Assembly (NCBI GenBank): GCA_045601285.1
Contig: JAZRZJ010000059.1
Location: 1 to 5,773, forward strand
Length of the DNA: 5,773 bases
Direction of reading: 5' to 3'
Source: F23-B02 sp045601285
Lineage (GTDB): Bacteria; Bacillota; Clostridia; Oscillospirales; Oscillospiraceae
Below are positions 1 to 4,301 of this stretch, one piece after another (position 1 is the first letter of the stretch; each line of letters starts with the position of its first letter). The notes beneath the pieces are model-generated. The model did no database searches and was not told the DNA's origin. It was given only the letters and a program-made list of their open reading frames with translations. The position numbers and the translations under genes were made by a program.

Positions 1-349
1 TGGTGGAGATGGGGGGAGTTGAACCCCCGTCCGAAAGCACTTTAACAGAAACCTCTCCGGGCGCAGACGGTTATTTACATTCCCTCACCCGTGCGCAAAC
101 CGTCATGCTCACGGATTCGGTAGCTTCATTATGCATGGTGCGCTCAAAGCTTTGCGCACTCATGTTCACCACTGATCGACGCCCAAACCGGAGCCGTGGT
201 CCTCTCCGGCAGGACGCTCGCTAATTAAGCAGCGAGAAGAACAGTTTCGTTGTTGTTCTTTAATTTATAAGGTTGCCCGTTTTAAAGATGACAGGCGCAT
301 CTGCCCGCTATTTCTGCCTCCACACCCCCGTCGAAACCGGTACATCCCC
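1..349 (-). ncRNA. ssrA: Transfer-messenger RNA (tmRNA, SsrA)
   Basis: tmRNA enters ribosomes stalled on broken mRNAs with SmpB, adds a degradation tag and supplies a stop codon. On the minus strand the 3' end reads CATCTCC-ACCA. It pairs with the 5' GGGGATG at 349-343 to give a 7-bp acceptor stem with one G-U, and CCA is encoded at the window edge. The T-arm is GGGGG-TTCAACT-CCCCC (about 11-27), and the 5' end has the typical GGTTTCGACGGGGGT D-loop region. The tag-coding frame ends GTT CTT CTC GCT GCT TAA (225-242), giving a tag ending VLLAA. The tag stop lies in the loop of a CTCGCT/AGCGAG helix, as in other tmRNAs. A GTGCGC/GCGCAC hairpin (139-160) fits a downstream pseudoknot. Length is 349 nt, normal for one-piece tmRNA. 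smpB lies upstream on the same strand. I could not find a convincing sigma-70 promoter directly before it. Confidence 0.97.
225..260 (-). other. tmRNA tag-peptide reading frame with stop
   Basis: The degradation tag encoded inside ssrA, read on the minus strand, is most likely KNNNETVLLAA followed by TAA. The last five residues VLLAA fit the hydrophobic -LAA ends recognised by ClpXP-type proteases. The AAG codon (258-260) falls at tmRNA nucleotides 90-92, the same place as the resume codon of E. coli tmRNA, and nucleotide 86 is A as there. The end of the tag is certain. The first residue is inferred, because no in-frame GCN or GGN codon is present near this place. Confidence 0.75.
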
Positions 350-378
350 TCGTCACGTCAGAACAAGCAAAATGCCTA

Positions 379-484
379 CGCTTCCGCACAAGTGCGAAAG
401 CGCGAAATATTTTGTTTGTTCTTCCTTATTCGCAGGAAAACCTCTTCGTTGGGTTTCCCTGCGATTGTATGAGAGTTTATTCTG
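379..484. repeat. Tandem hairpin element, copy 1
   Basis: This is the first of two diverged copies of a roughly 105-bp unit; the copies start 114 bp apart. It holds hairpin A (CGCTT..AAGCG enclosing CGCAC/GTGCG, 379-402) and hairpin B (CGCAGG..CCTGCG, 431-463, about 12 pairs with one mismatch). A conserved ATT..GAGA..ATTTCTG-like tail follows. The unit sits between the cyclophilin gene and ssrA. If transcribed from upstream, it would be part of the 3' UTR of that operon or a precursor leader of tmRNA. No protein-like reading frame fits both copies, so I do not call a gene here. Confidence 0.8.
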
Positions 485-492
485 CGCACACT

Positions 493-595
493 CGCTTCCG
501 TGTAAACACGAAAGCTCGGCAGCTCCGCTATTCCTCCTCTTCGCGGCAAACCCATTTCATTGGGCTTTGCCGCGATTTTTGGAGAATTATTTCTG
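493..595. repeat. Tandem hairpin element, copy 2
   Basis: This copy aligns along its whole length with the unit at 379-484. Hairpin A is CGTGT/ACACG (499-510) inside CTT/AAG, and hairpin B is CGCGGCAAA/TTTGCCGCG (542-574) with inner CCCA/TGGG. Several stem positions differ from copy 1 on both sides of the stem, so pairing is kept. That pattern points to selection on structure or to a palindromic repeat family with constrained folding. The end touches the next palindrome. Confidence 0.8.
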
Positions 596-661
596 TCATT
601 CTGAGCGCAGCGAAGAATCCCCATAAGCCTTCGGAGATCCTTCACTTCGTTCAGGATGACA
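594..661. repeat. Dispersed imperfect palindrome ('CHSERSEES' type)
   Basis: The left arm begins TGTCATTCTGAGCGCAGCG (594) and the right arm, read in reverse complement from 661, begins TGTCATCCTGAACGAAGTG. About 22 of 28 positions are identical, and the centre is about 12 nt. Its plus-strand translation gives CHSERSEESP, a peptide I recognise from spurious ORFs in many genomes that carry this repeat (memory, not a search). It lies just after the cyclophilin stop codon and could fold as a transcript-end hairpin, but there is no clear U-tract. Confidence 0.8.
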
Positions 662-668
662 TATTGAT

Positions 669-1187
669 TTATGCCTTGTTGGGTTCGGGATAGTCAACGC
701 CGAAGGTGTCAACGGTGACCTTCTTCATGGCCTGGCGGTGAATGGGTCTGTCGTTGCGTCCTGTCATGCACTTTGCGATCTTGTCAACAACCTCAATGCC
801 CTCGATGACCTTGCCGAAAGCGGCATACTGGCCGTCAAGATGAGGGGATTTCTCGTGCATGATGAAGAACTGGCTGCCTGCGGAGTTGGGAGCCATGGTG
901 CGTGCCATGGAAAGAACACCGCGGTCATGCTTCAGGTCGTTTTTGAAGCCGTTCATGGTGAACTCGCCCTTGATGCAGTAGCCGGGGCCGCCCATGCCGG
1001 TGCCGTCGGGGTCGCCGCCCTGGATCATAAAGCCGCGGATTACGCGGTGGAAAATAACGCCGTCATAATACTTGCTCTTTACGAGGGAAATGAAGTTGTT
1101 GACGGTATTGGGGGCGATTTCGGGATAAAGCTCGGCCTTGATGATATCGCCGTTTTCCATTTCGATGGTAACAATAGGGTTGCTCAT
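669..1187 (-). CDS. Cyclophilin-type peptidyl-prolyl cis-trans isomerase
   Basis: This enzyme speeds cis-trans isomerisation of Xaa-Pro bonds during protein folding. It has 172 residues, the size of a single cyclophilin domain, and no signal peptide, so it is probably cytoplasmic. The hallmark FHRVIRGFMIQGGDP lies at residues 46-60 and carries the catalytic Arg48, Phe53 and Gln56. SMAR (93-96), SQFFI (105-109) and LDGQYAAFG (117-125) follow. His116 stands where human CypA has the cyclosporin-contacting Trp121, so drug sensitivity may be reduced (family knowledge plus inference). The start is an ATG with AGGAGA seven bases upstream (1195-1200). smpB ends only 21 bases upstream on the same strand, so the two are very likely co-transcribed. 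ppiB would be the usual name, but bacterial paralogues make the symbol unsafe. The family call is secure; specific clients are unknown. Confidence 0.96.
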   Translation of the reverse strand: MSNPIVTIEMENGDIIKAELYPEIAPNTVNNFISLVKSKYYDGVIFHRVIRGFMIQGGDPDGTGMGGPGYCIKGEFTMNGFKNDLKHDRGVLSMARTMAPNSAGSQFFIMHEKSPHLDGQYAAFGKVIEGIEVVDKIAKCMTGRNDRPIHRQAMKKVTVDTFGVDYPEPNKA

Positions 1188-1208
1188 TTGTATATCTCCT
1201 TAAATCAT

Positions 1209-1673
1209 TTAATAACGTTCTTTCATGCCGCGTTCCATGTCACGAAGAGCCTCTTTTTTTGCATCGTCATTGCGCTTGTCATATAGCTTTTTGCCCTTGC
1301 AGAGACCGAGCTCGACCTTTACCCTGCTGTCCTTAAAATAAAGCGACAGCGGAATAAGCGCAACGCCGTCCTGCATGACGCGTGCGTTGAGCTTCAGAAT
1401 TTCACGCTTGTGCATAAGCAGCTTTCTGGGACGCACCGGGTCCTTATTGAAAATATTGCCCTTTTCGTAAGGGCTTATATGCAGGGCGCGGACAAAAATT
1501 TCACCGTTTTTTATGGTGCAGTAGCAGTCTTTCATGTTGACCGTTCCTGCGCGGAGGCTCTTGACCTCCGTTCCGGCAAGCTCAATGCCTGCTTCGTAAC
1601 GCTCCAGCACAAAATATTCATGAAAGGCTTTTCTGTTTGCCGCAATCTGCTTTGTGCCTGTCTGCTTCGGCAT
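1209..1673 (-). CDS. smpB: SsrA-binding protein SmpB
   Basis: SmpB binds the tRNA-like part of tmRNA, takes the place of a codon-anticodon pair in the decoding centre, and is essential for trans-translation. Family signatures are plain: NRKAFHEYF (13-21), EAGIELAGTEVKSLRAG (27-43), HISPYEKGNIFNKDPVR (65-81), RKLLMHKREI (83-92) and GKKLYDKR (127-134). A basic C-terminal tail of about 20 residues follows, the part that enters the empty mRNA channel. I start at ATG 1673, giving 154 residues, because GAGGTGA stands five bases before it. An upstream in-frame GTG at 1682 (157 residues) with AAGGA five bases ahead is a real alternative. The gene has its own candidate promoter and is followed closely by the cyclophilin gene. 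Its RNA partner ssrA lies about 860 bases downstream on the same strand, which strengthens the call. Confidence 0.98.
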   Translation of the reverse strand: MPKQTGTKQIAANRKAFHEYFVLERYEAGIELAGTEVKSLRAGTVNMKDCYCTIKNGEIFVRALHISPYEKGNIFNKDPVRPRKLLMHKREILKLNARVMQDGVALIPLSLYFKDSRVKVELGLCKGKKLYDKRNDDAKKEALRDMERGMKERY

Positions 1674-1678
1674 TTCGC

Positions 1679-1685
1679 TCACCTC
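1679..1685 (-). promoter_or_regulatory. Ribosome binding site deciding the smpB start
   Basis: On the minus strand GAGGTGA lies five bases before ATG 1673 and overlaps the alternative GTG start at 1680-1682. A second purine run, AAGGA (1688-1692), is spaced five bases from that GTG. The longer complementarity to the 16S 3' end favours the ATG, but both starts may be used. Confidence 0.55.
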
Positions 1686-1711
1686 TTTCCTTCGGTCATT
1701 TTAACACATAC

Positions 1712-1740
1712 ATTAATAAAATAAAAGGCTTTTTTGTAAA
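1712..1740 (-). promoter_or_regulatory. Candidate sigma-70-type promoter for smpB
   Basis: On the minus strand TTTACA (1735-1740, one mismatch to TTGACA) is followed after exactly 17 bases by ATTAAT (1712-1717, two mismatches to TATAAT). An alternative -10, TAAAAT, lies a little downstream but has no good partner. The site falls after the hairpin behind prfC, where a new promoter would be expected. Confidence 0.35.
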
Positions 1741-1742
1741 CG

Positions 1743-1767
1743 AAGAGGAGCGCAATACGCTCCCCTT
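1743..1767 (-). terminator. Hairpin after prfC, probable weak intrinsic terminator
   Basis: The minus-strand RNA forms a 10-bp stem, AAGGGGAGCG / CGCTCCTCTT, around a 5-nt loop, starting five bases after the prfC stop codon. One pair is G-U in this orientation but A-C if read on the plus strand, so the fold favours the minus-strand transcript. The following tract (CGTTTAC) is poor in U, so termination may be partial and let some transcripts read into smpB. Confidence 0.5.
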
Positions 1768-1771
1768 TTGA

Positions 1772-3364
1772 TTATTCTCTGTTAAATTCTCTCAAACGCA
1801 GGTCGGGATTTTTCTGCAATGCCCAATTTACGCACCAGTCGGAAGTAAACAGAAGCAGGTTATTTCCGCGAAAATCCTGTACCCACTTGGTATCGCTGGT
1901 GAGATTCAGGTCACGGGGATTTATCCCCTCGTTGTCAATCCAGCGCACGACCTCATAGGGCATACTGCGGCGGCGCACATCAACGCCGTATTCGCTCTTG
2001 AGGCGATACTCAAGAACCTCAAACTGCAGAACGCCCACAACGCCCACTATGACTTCCTCAACGCCGGTGAAGGGCTCGTGGAAAATCTGTATCGCGCCCT
2101 CCTGAGCGATCTGCATGATGCCCTTTTCAAACTGCTTGCGCTTCATGGTGTCGGTACGCTCAACGGCGGCAAAATGCTCGGGCGCGAAGGTGGGAATACC
2201 CTCAAACTCGATTTTTCTGCTCTTATCGCAAATCGTATCACCGATGGAGAAGATGCCCGGGTCAAATACACCGATGATATCGCCCGCGTATGCTTCATTG
2301 ATGATTGCGCGCTCCTGCGCCATAAGCTGCTGGGGCTGGGCAAGGCGTATGGGCTTTTCGCCCTGAACGTGATAGTATTCCTTATCGCGCTCAAACTTGC
2401 CGGAGCAGATACGCATAAATGCAATTCTGTCGCGGTGGGCCTTGTTCATGTTTGCCTGAATCTTGAAAACGAAGGCAGAGAATCTGTCTTCATAAGGGTC
2501 GATGTAATCATCGCCCGCAATTCTGGGCAGAGGCGGCATCGTCATTTCAAGAAAGCTCTTGAGGAAGGGCTCAATTCCGAAGTTGTTCAGAGCAGAGCCG
2601 AAGAACACGGGGCTCAGCTTGCCATTGCGAACAAGATCAAGGTCAAACTCATAGCCCGCTCCGTCAAGGAGCTCAACATCGTCGCAGAGAGTCTGGCGCA
2701 GACGTGAGCCGATGAGCTCATCGAGTGTTTCGGTATCCTCAAGGCTGCATTCAATTGCCTTTATCTTGTTCTGACCTCTGTGAAGCTCCGTAAACGCAAG
2801 GATTTCGCGCTTTTCACGGTCATAAACGCCCTTGAAGTCAACGCCGCAGCCTATGGGCCAGTTCATCGGATAGGTGCCGATGCCGAACTCGTTTTCAAGC
2901 TCTTCCATGAGGTCGTATGGGCTGCGTGCCTCGCGGTCAAGCTTGTTTATAAATGTAAAGATAGGAATATTGCGCATGGCGCAGATTTTGAAAAGCTTTC
3001 TTGTCTGCGGCTCGATGCCCTTTGCCGCGTCAATTACCATGACGGCAGAGTCGGCAGCCATAAGAGTACGGTAGGTATCCTCGGAGAAATCCTGATGTCC
3101 GGGGGTGTCGAGAATATTAATGCAGTAGCCGTCATACTCAAACTGCATAACGGAAGAGCTTATGGAAATACCGCGCTGCTTTTCAAGCTCCATCCAGTCG
3201 GACACCGCATGACGTGCGGTGGCTTTGCCCTTGACCGAGCCTGCAAGCTGTATTGCTCCGCCGTAAAGCAGCAGCTTTTCGGTAAGAGTCGTTTTGCCTG
3301 CGTCCGGGTGGGAGATGATAGCGAACGTTCTGCGGCGCTCTATTTCCTTCTTCAAATCAGCCAT
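1772..3364 (-). CDS. prfC: Peptide chain release factor 3 (RF3), translational GTPase
   Basis: RF3 is a cytoplasmic GTPase that drives RF1/RF2 off the ribosome after peptide release. The protein has 530 residues, matching E. coli RF3. The G domain shows the P-loop SHPDAGKTT (18-26), switch I RGISISSSVMQF (64-75), G3 DTPGHQDFSEDTYR (86-99) and G4 NKLD (140-143). The RF3-specific GCGVDFKGVYDRE (172-184) follows, and the C-terminal half carries GVVGVLQFEVLEYRLKSEY. These separate it from EF-G and LepA. Switch I has serine where E. coli RF3 has threonine (SISSS versus SITTS), a mild change. The start is ATG with GGAGA six bases upstream (3371-3375). It heads the minus-strand block with smpB and ssrA, joining termination and rescue factors. 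It is intact, with no sign of transfer. Confidence 0.98.
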   Translation of the reverse strand: MADLKKEIERRRTFAIISHPDAGKTTLTEKLLLYGGAIQLAGSVKGKATARHAVSDWMELEKQRGISISSSVMQFEYDGYCINILDTPGHQDFSEDTYRTLMAADSAVMVIDAAKGIEPQTRKLFKICAMRNIPIFTFINKLDREARSPYDLMEELENEFGIGTYPMNWPIGCGVDFKGVYDREKREILAFTELHRGQNKIKAIECSLEDTETLDELIGSRLRQTLCDDVELLDGAGYEFDLDLVRNGKLSPVFFGSALNNFGIEPFLKSFLEMTMPPLPRIAGDDYIDPYEDRFSAFVFKIQANMNKAHRDRIAFMRICSGKFERDKEYYHVQGEKPIRLAQPQQLMAQERAIINEAYAGDIIGVFDPGIFSIGDTICDKSRKIEFEGIPTFAPEHFAAVERTDTMKRKQFEKGIMQIAQEGAIQIFHEPFTGVEEVIVGVVGVLQFEVLEYRLKSEYGVDVRRRSMPYEVVRWIDNEGINPRDLNLTSDTKWVQDFRGNNLLLFTSDWCVNWALQKNPDLRLREFNRE

Positions 3365-3402
3365 AATCTGTCTCCAATAATAAAATTCACACGAATAGGT
3401 AT

Positions 3403-3430
3403 ATTATCACACATACACAGCAAAATCAAA
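3403..3430 (-). promoter_or_regulatory. Candidate promoter for prfC
   Basis: On the minus strand an extended -10 TGT-GATAAT (GATAAT at 3403-3408) lies about 40 bases before the prfC start. TTTGAT (3425-3430) sits 16 bases upstream as a weak -35. The site is just downstream of the terminator at 3463-3482, consistent with an independent transcript. Confidence 0.45.
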
Positions 3431-3441
3431 GCTTTTCTTCT

Positions 3442-3482
3442 TTATTTTCAATAAAATCAAAGCCCGCAGAATAATCTGCGGG
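3442..3482 (-). terminator. Intrinsic terminator upstream of prfC
   Basis: A perfect 8-bp stem, CCCGCAGA / TCTGCGGG (3463-3482), with a 4-nt loop is followed on the minus strand by CTTTGATTTTATT, a U-rich tail. On the plus strand the stem is followed by TGGTGAAGG, so the signal works only for minus-strand transcripts. It would end transcription from the small membrane-protein gene and the RHS remnant before prfC. Confidence 0.75.
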
Positions 3483-3564
3483 TGGTGAAGGTATAGGCAT
3501 TGATAACTCTGCAGATTGCGGGGTCATAATATCTGCTCTGCAGGTAGTAGAACCCGGTTTCTTG
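3457..3564 (-). pseudogene. Fragment of an RHS/YD-repeat protein core (remnant)
   Basis: The minus-strand frame from 3564 to the TGA at 3457 translates to QETGFYYLQSRYYDPAI, then CRVINAYTFTT and a short unrelated tail. This matches the conserved end of the RHS core, usually written ETGLYYLQSRYYDP..GRFINAD, which precedes the variable toxin tip in RHS and YD-repeat polymorphic toxins. Only about 28 residues are left. The expected motif is altered (CRVINAY instead of GRFINAD), and a TAG stands directly upstream in frame. The preceding bases, AATAGC, resemble the usual D-S-ETG codons but are out of frame by two bases. No start codon or ribosome binding site is present, and the terminator lies within its 3' end. 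I read it as a decayed piece of a once larger gene; the motif match is clear, the history is inferred. Confidence 0.72.
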
Positions 3565-3580
3565 CTATTAAAAGAACTCA

Positions 3581-3602
3581 CATCACCAATTTACCATTAA
3601 AT
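3581..3602. repeat. Direct repeat, copy 1 (with perfect inverted repeat)
   Basis: CACCAATTTACCATTAAAT (3584-3602) is repeated exactly at 4194-4212. With three more bases on the left the match is 21 of 22. The two copies are 610 bp apart, same orientation, and flank the small membrane-protein gene. In this copy the sequence continues into a perfect 8-bp inverted repeat with a 4-nt loop (3586-3605), which the other copy lacks. Confidence 0.85.
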
Positions 3603-3619
3603 TGGCAAATGGAATACTC

Positions 3620-4129
3620 TCATTGAAGCTTAGTCCCGTCTATGATTACATTGCCGTTTTTCATTTCTACGCTGAAATACACGCCGGTGGCGCCGTAGCT
3701 TATGCCCAGATCTGTTTTTATTTCGGATGTTTCCTCATAATAGCCGTCCATATTCGAATACTCCGCTCGTATTTTTTCCGCCATGTAATGGGCAAATGCA
3801 TCTGTCGCTTCTTCAGTTTCGGGATTCGCAACTATGTATACGCTATTAAGATGTCGCCCGAAGAAAATGCGCTGAAAGCTGAGGGTGATTTCTGCGGGTT
3901 CGCCGTCAAGGGTGGTCGAATAGCGGTATCTTAGAGTATTGCTTTCCTCAAACAGATCCTGACTGTCGGGATTACCCATCACCTGCTTGACTTCTGAAGG
4001 GGACATTCCGAATTTGAGACCGTCAAGCACAGCAACGTTTTCCATTTTTCCGCCATTGGCGAAAACAACTATGCAGATTACCGCCACCGCAAAAACAAAC
4101 ACAATTCCGAAGATTAAGAGCTTCTTCAT
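3620..4129 (-). CDS. Small membrane-anchored or secreted protein, BamE/SmpA-like motif
   Basis: I do not recognise a named family for this 169-residue protein. Residues 4-24 are strongly hydrophobic after MKK, so it is exported. V-F-A at 22-24 could be a signal peptidase I site, or the segment may stay as an anchor. Cys19 lacks a proper lipobox. The mature part begins with LDGLKFGMSPSEVKQVMGNPDS (35-56). This resembles the 'G-M-x3-EV-x3-G-x-P' start of BamE/SmpA-like and BLIP-like folds, which are often small extracytoplasmic binding domains. The rest alternates short beta-like strands with one helix (about 106-124). The ATG has GGAG eight bases upstream (4138-4141). It is divergent from the flavin oxidoreductase gene and lies just upstream of an RHS remnant, between two direct repeats. 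A role as an immunity or partner protein of a lost RHS toxin is possible but only inferred from position. Confidence 0.85.
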   Translation of the reverse strand: MKKLLIFGIVFVFAVAVICIVVFANGGKMENVAVLDGLKFGMSPSEVKQVMGNPDSQDLFEESNTLRYRYSTTLDGEPAEITLSFQRIFFGRHLNSVYIVANPETEEATDAFAHYMAEKIRAEYSNMDGYYEETSEIKTDLGISYGATGVYFSVEMKNGNVIIDGTKLQ

Positions 4130-4190
4130 ATTCTATACTCCAGTCATAACAAGCACAGAGGCATTCATTATTCCTTTCGCTAAACTGCTG

Positions 4191-4212
4191 CACCACCAAT
4201 TTACCATTAAAT
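4191..4212. repeat. Direct repeat, copy 2
   Basis: This copy is identical over 19 bp to 3584-3602. It lies in the 172-base gap between the divergent genes, about 62 bases before the small membrane-protein start. On the minus strand it overlaps the possible -10 region of that gene (see the promoter entry), so it may carry a regulatory sequence as well as being a recombination scar. Confidence 0.85.
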
Positions 4213-4228
4213 CCTTATACGGTCAACG
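4200..4228 (-). promoter_or_regulatory. Candidate promoter for the small membrane-protein gene
   Basis: On the minus strand TTGACC (five of six to TTGACA) is followed after 17 bases by TAAATT (two mismatches to TATAAT), ending about 70 bases before the start codon. The -10 lies inside the direct repeat, and the same TAAATT occurs in the copy at 3584-3602 without a TTGACC partner. Confidence 0.4.
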
Positions 4229-4243
4229 ATATTGCATTTTTTC

Positions 4244-4272
4244 TTTATTTTGTCTGGGATTTATGTTATTCT
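4244..4272 (+). promoter_or_regulatory. Candidate promoter for the flavin oxidoreductase gene
   Basis: An extended -10, TGT-TATTCT (TATTCT at 4267-4272), sits 30 bases before the start codon, with a weak TTTATT (4244-4249) 17 bases upstream. The -35 is poor, so the call rests mainly on the TGn extension and position in the divergent gap. Confidence 0.3.
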
Positions 4273-4301
4273 CTAATCATCAAGCATAAGGAGTTTTACA
4301 T

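Noticed and set aside
1..30. A separate tRNA gene ending in CCA at the left edge
   Set aside because: The T-arm and acceptor belong to the tRNA-like part of tmRNA: the matching 5' half is at 343-349, not about 75 bases away.
3..224. Plus-strand frame of 73 codons
   Set aside because: It lies wholly inside ssrA, antisense to it.
273..693. Overlapping frames on both strands in the spacer before ssrA (peptides with CHSERSEES, AGKPNE and similar)
   Set aside because: They are translations of palindromic repeats, and one overlaps the tmRNA 5' end. No start signals or family resemblance.
738..1286. Plus-strand frame of 182 codons over the cyclophilin gene
   Set aside because: It mirrors the cyclophilin and the end of smpB in antisense and has no motifs or ribosome binding site of its own.
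2078..2707. Plus-strand frame of 209 codons inside prfC
   Set aside because: It is antisense to the conserved RF3 coding sequence, with no independent support.
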